NCBI RefSeq assembly: GCF_024585285.1
Contig: NZ_CP040755.1
Span: 1,798,001-1,862,000, forward strand
DNA: 64,000 nucleotides
Origin: Colwellia sp. M166
GTDB taxonomy: Bacteria; Pseudomonadota; Gammaproteobacteria; Enterobacterales; Alteromonadaceae
Reading direction: 5' to 3'
A program made the position numbers and the translations under genes. Under the pieces are notes generated by a model. The model had not been told where the DNA came from and made no database searches. It was given only the letters and a program-made list of their open reading frames with translations. Below, piece after piece: positions 28,857-37,572 of the stretch (position 1 is its first letter; each line of letters opens with the position of its first letter).

Positions 28857-28913
28857 ATGCAAATGACCAAACCGACTTTTTTCTTTAACGCTTTTTTTCT
28901 CTCAGTTTTCTGA
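28857..28913 (+). CDS. pheL: pheA leader peptide
   Basis: An 18-codon ORF, MQMTKPTFFFNAFFLSVF, with six Phe codons in the last eleven, upstream of pheA and directly before an attenuator. This is the classical architecture of phenylalanine attenuation: ribosome stalling at Phe codons when charged tRNA-Phe is scarce lets the antiterminator form. A second in-frame ATG at codon 3 (28863) could be the start instead; no strong ribosome site distinguishes them. Identified from codon content and position. Confidence 0.9.
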   Translation: MQMTKPTFFFNAFFLSVF

Positions 28914-28965
28914 GCGTGCTTTAGGTTTTGGCATCAATAAAAAACCTCCTTAATGGGGGTTTTTT
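28888..28965 (+). promoter_or_regulatory. pheA transcription attenuator
   Basis: Terminator: AAAAAACCTCC (28939-28949), loop TTAAT, GGGGG plus TTTTTT (28955-28965). Antiterminator: AGGTTTT (28923-28929) can pair instead with AAAACCT (28941-28947), destroying the terminator arm. A 1:2 pause hairpin is possible between ACGCT (28888-28892, inside the leader Phe codons) and AGCGT (28913-28917). All three mutually exclusive elements of an E. coli-type amino-acid attenuator are therefore visible. Confidence 0.88.
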
Positions 28966-29058
28966 AGTTTTAGTACCAACGAAAAATACAATGAATAACG
29001 ATTGGACTCAAACACGATAAATGCAACGCATAAACTCATAACAACTTATTAGGAAAAC

Positions 29059-30240
29059 GTGGTGAACGAAACATTAGATTTAAATAAAATACGTGAAAAA
29101 ATTACTCACCTTGATCAGCAACTATTAACATTATTCGCTGAGCGTCGCGCCCTAACTTTAAATGTTGCGAAAAGCAAAGCTCATCAAGTACGTCCGGTAC
29201 GAGACCAGCAGCGCGAGCAGGAGTTACTTATCCGCTTGATCATCAAAGGCAAGGAACTCGGCTTAGACGCCCATTACGTGACCAGCATTTTTCAAACAAT
29301 TATTGAAGACTCAGTACTCAATCAGCAAGCTTATTTACAAACATTAGCTAATCCCAATATGCAAGAGCCGGCGGTAAGCGTAGCGTTTCTCGGCGATAAA
29401 GGCTCATATAGTTATTTAGCCAGTCATCGTTACTTTTCTCGCCGGGCAGAAAAAATTATCGAACACGGCTGTCAAAGTTTTGCCGAGATCATGCAACAAG
29501 TAGAATCTGGCATGGTTGATTACGGTATGCTACCGATAGAAAACACTAGCTCCGGTAGTATTAACGAAGTTTATGACGTACTACAACATACAAACTTATC
29601 CATTGTTGGCGAAATCACCCAGCCGATTGAACATTGTTTACTCACGGCAGTTAATAGCCAACTAGCTAATATTAGAACTATTTATGCACATGGTCAGCCT
29701 TTCGCCCAGTGCAGTAACTTTCTTGACAAGCAAAGCAATATTCGCATTGAATATTGTGAAAGCACCGCCGATGCTATGGCGAAAGTCTATCAATTGCAGG
29801 ACGACAGTGTCGCGGTTATTGGTAGTGAAGAAGGCGGTAACTTATACCAATTGCAGGCCTTAGAAAAATCTATTGCCAACCAAGCAGAAAATCACAGTCG
29901 TTTTATTTTAGTTGCTCGCAAACCTATTGATGTTGCCGAGCAAATTCCAGCAAAAACAACACTAGTAATTGCTACAGGACAAAAACCGGGGGCACTGGTT
30001 GAATGTTTAATGGTGCTGAAAAACAAAGGTATTAACATGTGTAAACTTGAATCACGGCCAATTCAAGGAAGGCCTTGGGAAGAAATGTTTTATATCGATG
30101 TAGAGGCAAATTTAAAGCATTTGACTTTACAAGAAGCAATCAGTGAAATTACCGAACAAACAAACTTCATTAAGATTTTGGGTTGCTACCCAATCGAACA
30201 TATTAGCCCAACCAATGTGCCAAGTAGTGCTTTGATATAG
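29059..30240 (+). CDS. pheA: Bifunctional chorismate mutase / prephenate dehydratase (P-protein)
   Basis: Converts chorismate to prephenate and then phenylpyruvate, committing flux to phenylalanine. Three domains in order: AroQ chorismate mutase (~1-95, LNKIREKITHLDQQLLTLFAERRAL), prephenate dehydratase (~105-285, VAFLGDKGSYSYLA, YGMLPIENTSSGSINEVYD), and a C-terminal ACT domain (~297-380) with the Phe-binding ESRP in KLESRPIQGRPWEEMFYID. 393 aa is normal. The start is one of two adjacent GTG codons (29059 or 29062) behind AGGA. Controlled by the leader attenuator upstream and, through the ACT domain, by Phe feedback (family knowledge). Confidence 0.97.
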   Translation: MVNETLDLNKIREKITHLDQQLLTLFAERRALTLNVAKSKAHQVRPVRDQQREQELLIRLIIKGKELGLDAHYVTSIFQTIIEDSVLNQQAYLQTLANPNMQEPAVSVAFLGDKGSYSYLASHRYFSRRAEKIIEHGCQSFAEIMQQVESGMVDYGMLPIENTSSGSINEVYDVLQHTNLSIVGEITQPIEHCLLTAVNSQLANIRTIYAHGQPFAQCSNFLDKQSNIRIEYCESTADAMAKVYQLQDDSVAVIGSEEGGNLYQLQALEKSIANQAENHSRFILVARKPIDVAEQIPAKTTLVIATGQKPGALVECLMVLKNKGINMCKLESRPIQGRPWEEMFYIDVEANLKHLTLQEAISEITEQTNFIKILGCYPIEHISPTNVPSSALI

Positions 30241-30268
30241 GCACAATACTTTATGTAATACCAGATGT

Positions 30269-30297
30269 GAACAAGGGCAGATATACTGCCCTTGTTC
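30269..30297. terminator. Bidirectional hairpin between pheA and a convergent gene
   Basis: GAACAAGGGCAG-ATATA-CTGCCCTTGTTC, a perfect 12-bp stem. The flank GTTATG is not a strong T-tract. Confidence 0.75.
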
Positions 30298-30320
30298 GTT
30301 ATGAATACTTGTGCCAATAA

Positions 30321-30770
30321 TTACTTTTTCTTGCGACTTTTATATCCAACGAATGCCAAGATTAAGAAAGCTAAGAAGAACATACCAAAGGTTGAACTGC
30401 CTTGATCTGCTTCAATTTCTTCAGGGGTTAAAATAACCTGCTCTGGCGTTTTTATTTCGTAAGCTTGATAAAAGTCACCATTAACTTGTCGCGCCTTTAA
30501 ACTAACCACCTTGCCTAAAAGCGTCTGTGACTCATCATCTTGACAATAATCAGCACGAAACCTAACACTGAGATTAAAGGTGAAATCTGAGTTTTCTAAC
30601 GATAAGGCGGCAGCGCCTTTATGTGGACAATGTAATTTTAAAATCATGCCATCAAAAGTTTGTATATCGTTTAATTCTGCGTAAGGTTTAGTATCTATCG
30701 TACTCTTGATACCGATAAATAAAAATAAACACGCGAATGCTAATGAAATAATTTTAGTGTATTTATTCAT
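30321..30770 (-). CDS. Small membrane-anchored protein of unknown function, 149 aa
   Basis: I do not recognise the family. An N-terminal hydrophobic helix (IISLAFACLFLFIGI, ~8-22) acts as anchor or signal. A ~90-residue extracytoplasmic beta-rich domain follows, with two Cys (LHCPHKG, ADYCQDD) that could form a disulfide. A C-terminal transmembrane helix (GMFFLAFLILAFVGY) is followed by a positively charged tail (KSRKKK). Two membrane segments with the domain between them would place that domain in the periplasm. No operon partner; convergent with pheA. Confidence 0.65.
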   Translation of the reverse strand: MNKYTKIISLAFACLFLFIGIKSTIDTKPYAELNDIQTFDGMILKLHCPHKGAAALSLENSDFTFNLSVRFRADYCQDDESQTLLGKVVSLKARQVNGDFYQAYEIKTPEQVILTPEEIEADQGSSTFGMFFLAFLILAFVGYKSRKKK

Positions 30771-30896
30771 ACCACTTTAAATCCAAATGAGTGTAAAAAT
30801 GCTGTATATAACAAGTAAAACAAATTCAGCCACGTTGCGCCTTATTTCAGATCATCATTTAAACTATTACTCTTGGTTAACTAAATTTTAAAATGC

Positions 30897-31304
30897 TCAA
30901 TTTGAAATAGCCGATAATTTTTGATTTTTTAAGCGAAATATAACTGCGCTTAATGTTAAAACCACGAAAATAGGCATAGCAGCAAACATCAAAGTTAAAA
31001 CCCTAAGAGGGGCTATCAACAATGTTAAGCCGATAAAACACAGCATAGGTAATAAGAGCCAAAATGTATGTTCGCTCACGCAAAGTTTAAAAGCTTTATG
31101 CATAAAAGCTAACAGACAAAAACTGAAGATACTTGCCGTTATCGCTGTAATTGAGCCGGGATAATAATCAAGAATAAAATCAGTATGAGGGTGTAATATC
31201 CTCGGTACAGAAGCTAAATTGCCAAGATGCACCAACCAAACTAATGAACCTGCGAGTAAACAACCAAAATTGAACGACCATAGCTTTTTGTTCACGTTAA
31301 ACAT
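30897..31304 (-). CDS. Four-helix membrane protein of unknown function
   Basis: About 135 aa with four hydrophobic segments (NFGCLLAGSLVWLVHL; GSITAITASIFSFCLLAF; HTFWLLLPMLCFIGLTLLI; LMFAAMPIFVVLTLSAVIF). Start placed at the ATG at 31304 (MFNVNKKLW); an in-frame TTG four codons upstream is possible. No recognised domain, no conserved motif. It lies between the 149-aa protein gene and a repeat element. Function unknown. Confidence 0.55.
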   Translation of the reverse strand: MFNVNKKLWSFNFGCLLAGSLVWLVHLGNLASVPRILHPHTDFILDYYPGSITAITASIFSFCLLAFMHKAFKLCVSEHTFWLLLPMLCFIGLTLLIAPLRVLTLMFAAMPIFVVLTLSAVIFRLKNQKLSAISN

Positions 31305-31413
31305 AGTATTTATCAAACTTATTATTATTATTTCTCTCCCTTATAGCGCAAGGGTGCTTTTTAATCAAGATGTACAAATATCAACCTAAACTAGCAAGTT
31401 AGTGCTTTTAGTT

Positions 31414-31654
31414 ATACCAATTCTACTAAGTTTCTTCCCACTCAGTGAAATTTAAAAGCTTTAGCGGCACAGGTTCATAGTTCCAGACTGAACCTAAGTA
31501 CCTACATCCATGCAGGCAAGGTATTGATTGAAGATAATGGTTATTCTCGACAACTGCTCCTGCCTTGTTCTAATGACTACATCCCTGTGAGAACCTTATC
31601 GAAATCAATAACACGGCCTGTAAGCCTTTAAAAATCAACTTTCGACAGCTTCAT
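31414..31654 (-). repeat. Long copy of the ATACCAA repeat family (241 bp, inverted)
   Basis: Reverse-orientation counterpart of the 19128-19365 copy. It starts ATACCAATTCTACTAAGTTT and continues with TTCCCACTCAGTGAAATTTA. Nearly all of the interior matches the other copy, with a few substitutions and small indels. The far end has diverged and lacks a clear TTGGTAT. It occupies most of the 31305-31736 gap. Confidence 0.85.
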
Positions 31655-31677
31655 TAAAATTGAAGACTTAAAGATAA

Positions 31678-31713
31678 AAAGGCCCATATAGCATGGCTGC
31701 CATATGGACCTTT
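31678..31713 (-). terminator. Terminator of the RND efflux transcript
   Basis: On the minus strand: AAAGGTCCATAT, a 12-base loop, ATATGGGCCTTT then TTAT, 24 bp beyond the pump stop codon. One G-U pair. Confidence 0.8.
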
Positions 31714-31736
31714 CCCTGCAGATATTGCATGTGTAG

Positions 31737-34700
31737 TTAAGCTTTATCTAGCTTAACCTCTGCTTGCTGCCTTGCAATTTCTTGGCTTATCTCTAGCGGT
31801 GAACCGGTATTTCGACATAACCAATAATAAGCTCCTGGCACAACAAACAAGGTAAAAATACTCGCTAATGAAACCCCCGCGAAGATCACTACACCGATGA
31901 CCATTCTACTTTCTGCGCCTGGACCCACGGCTAATACTAATGGAATAGCACTTGTTACCGTGGTAAATGTTGTCATCACAATAGGTCTTAAACGTTGTGT
32001 CGCGGCAGAAATTAATGCTTCCTCAAAAGCAATGCCTTTGTCGCGCAACTGGTTGGCAAACTCAACAATCAAAATACCATTTTTCGCTGCCAAGCCTATC
32101 AACATAACAATACCTATTTGGCTATAGATATTCAGACTCATGCCCATTAATTTAAGACCGGCTAAGGCACCTACTAGTGCTAATGGTACAGTCAACATAA
32201 TAACGAAAGGATGAATAAAACTTTCAAATTGTGCTGACAGCACTAAATAAGTGATCACTAAGGCTAAGACAAAAATAAAAGCGATAGAGTTACCTGACTC
32301 TTGCAATAATTGCGACTGGCCTTTATAAGCCACCTGCGCTTCTTCAGGTAAGCTTTCAGCCACAGCATTGTTTAAAAAATCTAAAGCATCACCTAGCGCA
32401 TAACCATTAGCTAAGCTGGCACTAATAGTGACACTGCGTAAGCGATTAAAGCGATTTAATTGTGATGATGTGGCATTCTCTTCAATGGTGATCAAGTTTG
32501 ACAGCGGTATTAATTGCTCACTGACCGTAGAGCGAACAAAAATATTGTCGATATCTTTAGGGTTTGAGAAGTCAGTTTTTTCGCCTCGAATAACCACATA
32601 GTACTCTTCACCACGCTCAACAAAGTTGGTAACTCGACGCTGCCCTAGCATAGTTTCAAGTGTTCGACCAATATCCCCCACAGAAACGCCTAAATCAAAG
32701 GCTCTGGTGTGATCTATTTTCACCAATAATTGTGGGTAGGTTTCTTTATAGTCGCTATCAATACTGTGCAGATTCGGGTTTTCTTGTGCTTTTTCAATAA
32801 TAATATCGCGCCATTTAGCTAATTCGGCATAAGTATTCCCTTGTAATACAAAAGCGACAGGCGATGTAGAACCTCCACCACTCAAGCCTCTTCTCATCAT
32901 GGCAAACGCTCTAACATCAGTAACTTTAGCCAGATCGCCATTAATTTTATCAATAAAGTCAAAAGTATCAATTACCCGGTCTTTCCAAGCCGGCATACCG
33001 ACAATAGCAATACCGCCAGCACCACCAAAACCAGGCACACGCACAAGCACACGATCGAGCTCGCCACTGTCTTGATGAACCAACAATTTGCTTTCTATTG
33101 CTTGCATATTTTTGACGTTATTTTCATAACTTGCCCCTTCAGCACCATTCATCATCACGAAAAAATTTCCTCGATCTTCTTTTGGGGTATATTCCGAAGG
33201 TAATTGATAGAATAAACTATAAACAGAAAACAACGACAAAATGATGACAAAAAGTATCATCATTGGCTGATGAACACTATTTTTTAGGGCACGAGCATAA
33301 GCGGCTTCAAGTTTAGCAAAACCGTTATCCAGTTTTTGACCAAAAGACGAACTACGCTCTTTATGTTTTAACATTTTTGAGCACATCATTGGCGTTAGCG
33401 ATAATGCAGTTAAACTCGAGAAAATCACCGCTGCTGCTATGGCAATAGCGAACTCGGTGAATAATCGCCCAACATTACCCGATAAGAAAATTAAGGGGAC
33501 AAACACGGCAACTAAAACTAATGTTGTGGCAATAACCGCAAAGGCAACTTCTCGTCCTCCTTCATAGGCCGCGAGTAAGGGTGTTTGTCCGCCTTCAATA
33601 CGGCGATAAATATTTTCCAATACCACAATCGCATCATCGACAACCAAACCAATGGCCAAAACTAAGGCTAGTAAAGTCAATAAGTTGATGGAAAAACCAA
33701 ACCAAGACAACACCATCATTGAACCAATTAGCGCGACAGGAACGGTAACCGCTGGGATAAGGGTTGCTCTAACATTACCTAAAAATAAAAATATCACTAA
33801 CACTACCATTAACATAGCAATGCCGAGGGTACTATAGACCTCATCAATAGAGCCTTGAATAAACACTGATGAGTCATAACTATTGGTGATCGTTGTTCCT
33901 TGTGGCAAACCACCTCGGATCAACATCATCTCTTTTCGAGCCGACTTAACCACTTCCAAGGTATTAGCTTTTGATTGCTTAATGATGCCTAAGCCAACCA
34001 TATTTTTACCATTACCTCGAAACAAGTTTTCTTCATCTTCTGCTGCCATACCTATTTTTGCGACATCACCAAGATAAACTAATGATTTATCATCATTGCG
34101 TGCCACAACCATAGTAGCAAAATCATTTTCGGTTAAATAACTACGCTCAACACGAATCGAAAAATCACGATCTATTGATTCAACTTTACCAGCAGGCAAC
34201 TCAACATTTTCCGCTCGTAACGTTTGTTCAATATCATTGACAGTAACACCTCTAGCGGCCATGGCTTTGCGATTTAACAGCACTTTCATAGCATAAGTTC
34301 TGCCACCACCAACACGTACTCGCGCCACACCATCAACGACAGAGAATCGGTCAACAATATAACGCTCGGCATAATCGGTTAACTGAAGAGTACTCATAGT
34401 TTCACTTTGTAAAACAAACCAAACTATGGCGCTTTCATCATCATTAGCCTTAAAAACTTCGGGTGGATCTGCTTGCTCAGGCAAATTATTTAATGCCCGT
34501 GAAACCCTATCACGAACATCATTGGTCGCAGCATCGATATCTCGATCAAGTTCAAACTCAATAGAGATATTCGAACGACCGACGCGGCTATTCGAGTTAA
34601 TTGATTTAACACCTTCAATACCACTAATTCTATCTTCGAGAAGTTGCGTGACTTTACTTTCAACGATTGCTGCCGATGCGCCAGGATATGAAGTGTTTAT

Positions 34701-34838
34701 ACTGACCACTGGAGGATCAATATCAGGGTATTCACGCAGCGGCAAAGTTAAAAATGCCACAATACCAAAGGTAATTAACAATAAATTGATGACGGTGGCA
34801 AAAACCGGACGTTTAACCGAGAGGTCAGATAAAATCAC
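31737..34838 (-). CDS. RND (HAE1-type) multidrug efflux transporter
   Basis: Inner-membrane proton-driven exporter, AcrB/MexW-like, 1033 aa. N-terminal MILSDLSVKRPVFATVINLL, 12 predicted helices in two halves, and TM4 containing the proton-relay Asp pair in ALVLAIGLVVDDAIVVLENIY; the second half has IGIVMLIGLAAKNGILIVEFA. Overlaps the adaptor gene by 4 bp. The adaptor is upstream and no outer-membrane channel gene is adjacent, so a TolC-like protein encoded elsewhere must serve. Substrate unknown. Confidence 0.95.
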   Translation of the reverse strand: MILSDLSVKRPVFATVINLLLITFGIVAFLTLPLREYPDIDPPVVSINTSYPGASAAIVESKVTQLLEDRISGIEGVKSINSNSRVGRSNISIEFELDRDIDAATNDVRDRVSRALNNLPEQADPPEVFKANDDESAIVWFVLQSETMSTLQLTDYAERYIVDRFSVVDGVARVRVGGGRTYAMKVLLNRKAMAARGVTVNDIEQTLRAENVELPAGKVESIDRDFSIRVERSYLTENDFATMVVARNDDKSLVYLGDVAKIGMAAEDEENLFRGNGKNMVGLGIIKQSKANTLEVVKSARKEMMLIRGGLPQGTTITNSYDSSVFIQGSIDEVYSTLGIAMLMVVLVIFLFLGNVRATLIPAVTVPVALIGSMMVLSWFGFSINLLTLLALVLAIGLVVDDAIVVLENIYRRIEGGQTPLLAAYEGGREVAFAVIATTLVLVAVFVPLIFLSGNVGRLFTEFAIAIAAAVIFSSLTALSLTPMMCSKMLKHKERSSSFGQKLDNGFAKLEAAYARALKNSVHQPMMILFVIILSLFSVYSLFYQLPSEYTPKEDRGNFFVMMNGAEGASYENNVKNMQAIESKLLVHQDSGELDRVLVRVPGFGGAGGIAIVGMPAWKDRVIDTFDFIDKINGDLAKVTDVRAFAMMRRGLSGGGSTSPVAFVLQGNTYAELAKWRDIIIEKAQENPNLHSIDSDYKETYPQLLVKIDHTRAFDLGVSVGDIGRTLETMLGQRRVTNFVERGEEYYVVIRGEKTDFSNPKDIDNIFVRSTVSEQLIPLSNLITIEENATSSQLNRFNRLRSVTISASLANGYALGDALDFLNNAVAESLPEEAQVAYKGQSQLLQESGNSIAFIFVLALVITYLVLSAQFESFIHPFVIMLTVPLALVGALAGLKLMGMSLNIYSQIGIVMLIGLAAKNGILIVEFANQLRDKGIAFEEALISAATQRLRPIVMTTFTTVTSAIPLVLAVGPGAESRMVIGVVIFAGVSLASIFTLFVVPGAYYWLCRNTGSPLEISQEIARQQAEVKLDKA

Positions 34839-35890
34839 GATTTACTCCCTAAAACATTAACCGCTGTACCATCACTTAACTTTAAAGCGCCTTCAATCAC
34901 CACTTCTGAGTTATTATCTAGCCCATTAAGCACTTCAACAAAACCAAGATAGCGGCGACCAATTTGGAATGATTTTTTTATCGCTTTACCGTCTTCAACC
35001 ACAAAAACAAAATGTTCATCTTCAATAGGAATAACAGCACTTTCAGGTAATTGCAGTACTTTTTCAACTTTACGGACCACTTGTAAATTTAACAACATAC
35101 CAGCACGTAATTTCTGATCGGCATTGGAAATTTCAGCACGTACTTTTAAAGTACGCGTAACGGGATCGATACGAGAATCTAATGAGGTAACTTTACCAAT
35201 AAATACTTGTGATTGATAAGCCGTATTAGTCGCTTCAATACGTTGACCAACAGCAACGGTATTTAAGTAACGTTCAGGAATTGAAAAATCAACTTTAATA
35301 ATACTTAAATCATCTAAGCTAGTGATAACATCACCCACATCAACTAAAGCACCAAGGCTAATTTCTCGAAAGCCCAAGATGCCTGAAAATGGTGCTTTTA
35401 TGGTTAAATCATCGAGCTTAATTTTAGCACTAAGTAGTTGAGCAGCAATCGCTTTAGTTTTTGCTTCTTGCTGATCAACCAAAGACTTCGAGGTCGCTTT
35501 TTTAGCAAACAAGTCTTGAAAGCGATTAAGCTGGGCAACAGACTCAGCCAGATTAGCTTCTAGTTCTTTAACCTTCGCGGCTTCTTCTTGACTATTAAGA
35601 CGCACCAAAATATCGCCCTTACTTACCGTATCACCGTCTTGGAATGAAATATCATCAACCAAATCTGAATATTTACTGGTAATTAATACCTGCTCATTTG
35701 CTCTTGAAGTACCGATAGCTTCTACCGCATCTTTAAAATCAGCTAAAGCTATGTTCACCGTTTTTACTGAAACTACACGCTGATGTTTTTCTTGTGTGAT
35801 CGTAGTTTTAGGCCATTGTAAATAAACCGCTAACGCGACTAACATGGTAACAAGTAATAACAAAGGGAGGCGACGACTAACAGCAGACAT
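34835..35890 (-). CDS. RND efflux periplasmic adaptor (membrane fusion protein)
   Basis: Links the inner-membrane pump to an outer-membrane channel. An N-terminal membrane anchor (LPLLLLVTMLVALAVYLQW) is followed by the barrel-sandwich half VLITSKYSDLVDDISFQDGDTVSKGDILVRLN, a helical hairpin (~105-150), the second lipoyl half IKAPFSGILGFREISLGALVDVGDVI, and the beta-barrel region to VVEDGKAIKKSFQIGRRYLG. 351 aa. First gene of the two-gene pump operon. No dedicated regulator is adjacent. Confidence 0.93.
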   Translation of the reverse strand: MSAVSRRLPLLLLVTMLVALAVYLQWPKTTITQEKHQRVVSVKTVNIALADFKDAVEAIGTSRANEQVLITSKYSDLVDDISFQDGDTVSKGDILVRLNSQEEAAKVKELEANLAESVAQLNRFQDLFAKKATSKSLVDQQEAKTKAIAAQLLSAKIKLDDLTIKAPFSGILGFREISLGALVDVGDVITSLDDLSIIKVDFSIPERYLNTVAVGQRIEATNTAYQSQVFIGKVTSLDSRIDPVTRTLKVRAEISNADQKLRAGMLLNLQVVRKVEKVLQLPESAVIPIEDEHFVFVVEDGKAIKKSFQIGRRYLGFVEVLNGLDNNSEVVIEGALKLSDGTAVNVLGSKS

Positions 35891-36110
35891 AAAAACTCTC
35901 TAAATTTTATAAAAATTATAATACTATAACTATATCTTAGATACTGAAAGCGCTCGATACAACTTAGCGTAGAATCCAAGGCTTTGGTCGCAAATTAGAA
36001 AAAAAATTAACTTTGTGATTATTAAGATATAATTTATTTATACACATACCAAATGATACAGACTAGCTGTTCGGTATTACTTTATACATTACATTTTAAG
36101 GATTGAATTC

Positions 36111-36848
36111 GTGAAAATTATAGCCTCAATTATTGTCGTTTTATTATTACTCAGTGGTGGTGCTCTTTGGTTTTTGGCTAATGGCTCACTCAATGAATAT
36201 ATTAAAAGCCAAATAGAAACTGTCGGTACACAAGTTACTGAACAGGCTGTGACCGTAAAAGCTGTTGATATTAAACTCACCAGTGGTGCTGGCAGTATTT
36301 TAGGGATCAATCTTGCAAACCCAGAAACCTATAGCCAACCTAATGCCTTTTCTTTAGCTGAAATGACACTCGACATTAATTTAGAAAGCTTAACCTCATC
36401 ACCCATTATTATTGATGCCATTGTCATTAAATCGCCAGAGGCTTTTGTACAGTTTACTCAAACAGGTGGCTCTAATATTCAGGATATTTTAGACGCTATA
36501 GAGCGTAACACGCCAAAAACTGAGACTACCGTAGAAGCACCAGCAAGTGATAGTAAAGAGCCAAAAGTCAAAGTGAGTAAAATCATCCTTGCGGGTACTG
36601 CATTAACACTTGATTTAAGTGCTTTTGGCAATAAAGAACACAATGCAACATTGCCTGATATCACATTAAATAATGTTGGTGGTGATGCCGGCTTACCCGC
36701 TAGTCAATTAGGCAGTGAAATTGTCAAGCAAGCATTATCTACTATTTGGCAGCAAGCCAAAGCAACACAGAAGAAAAAACTAATCGATAATGCGAAAGAT
36801 AAATTAAAAGAAAAAGCCAAGAAAAAATTAACTGATTTATTTGGTTAA
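36111..36848 (+). CDS. Membrane-anchored AsmA-like protein
   Basis: 245 aa with an N-terminal transmembrane helix (IIASIIVVLLLLSGGALWFL) and a periplasmic beta-rich domain (VDIKLTSGAGSILGINLANP, SLAEMTLDINLESLTSSPIIID). This layout and the repeating 'amphipathic strand' pattern resemble the AsmA/DUF748 group, whose larger members are linked to lipid or outer-membrane homeostasis; I cannot go beyond that. A Lys-rich helical tail follows (KKKLIDNAKDKLKEKAKKKL). Start is GTG behind AAGGA. A small beta-barrel gene follows after 46 bp. Confidence 0.65.
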   Translation: MKIIASIIVVLLLLSGGALWFLANGSLNEYIKSQIETVGTQVTEQAVTVKAVDIKLTSGAGSILGINLANPETYSQPNAFSLAEMTLDINLESLTSSPIIIDAIVIKSPEAFVQFTQTGGSNIQDILDAIERNTPKTETTVEAPASDSKEPKVKVSKIILAGTALTLDLSAFGNKEHNATLPDITLNNVGGDAGLPASQLGSEIVKQALSTIWQQAKATQKKKLIDNAKDKLKEKAKKKLTDLFG

Positions 36849-36894
36849 TTTCAGGCTTTCTAAAATGCTGCCAATTAGCGAAGGACCTATAGTA

Positions 36895-37482
36895 ATGAAG
36901 AAAAAGTTGAGCTCCTTGATCATTATCTGCACCTTATTATCAGGTAGCGTTTTAGCAGAACAACTCGAAGTCAGTGCTATGTTTGGTCAAATGTACAGTT
37001 CAGATCTAACGGCAGCAAGTGGTAGTAATATCGATGTCGACTCTGCTAGTAATATTGCGATTGGTATCGCTTGGCAAGAAAGTGTCAATGGTCAAGGTCA
37101 AATACTCTTAAATCGTGTGAATCATAATTTTAGTAATGAAAATAACGTCAATAATTCACTAAATATTGTTTACGCACACTTTAATGGTGTGGCACTATTT
37201 CGCCAACAAAACTACGTCACTACCATGAGTCTAGGCGTAGGCGGTGCATATGTAGATGCTAAAGCCGGCAATAAAGAGCTTTATCCTTCGGTAAGTATTG
37301 CCTTTGGTACTCGCTATGAGTTATCTAACAACATAGCAATGGTGACAGAGCTGCGTGCTTATGCAACACTCATTGATAAGGATGACGCCATATTTTGCCA
37401 ACAAGAGAGTTGCAGTGCTAACTTTGATAATTCACTTTGGATGGATAGCTCTATTACTGTCGGTATCGCAATTAAATATTAG
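36895..37482 (+). CDS. Small outer-membrane beta-barrel protein
   Basis: 195 aa. Start is the ATG at 36895 with GAAGGA upstream; an earlier in-frame start would overlap the previous gene and lacks a ribosome site. Signal peptide ~1-20 (SSLIIICTLLSGSVLAEQ). The mature part alternates polar and hydrophobic residues with Gly-rich turns, has an OmpA-like eight-strand look, and ends VGIAIKY with a terminal aromatic. Likely cotranscribed with the AsmA-like gene. A dyad ATCCTCCA...TGGAGGAT at 37502-37537 follows and may end the transcript. Ligand unknown. Confidence 0.7.
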   Translation: MKKKLSSLIIICTLLSGSVLAEQLEVSAMFGQMYSSDLTAASGSNIDVDSASNIAIGIAWQESVNGQGQILLNRVNHNFSNENNVNNSLNIVYAHFNGVALFRQQNYVTTMSLGVGGAYVDAKAGNKELYPSVSIAFGTRYELSNNIAMVTELRAYATLIDKDDAIFCQQESCSANFDNSLWMDSSITVGIAIKY

Positions 37483-37572
37483 CTCACCGTACACTTAATT
37501 CATCCTCCAGTATTAGTTTAGGGCAAGCTTGGAGGATAACATTCTGCTCAACATGTTAAATCGAGGAAAGTT

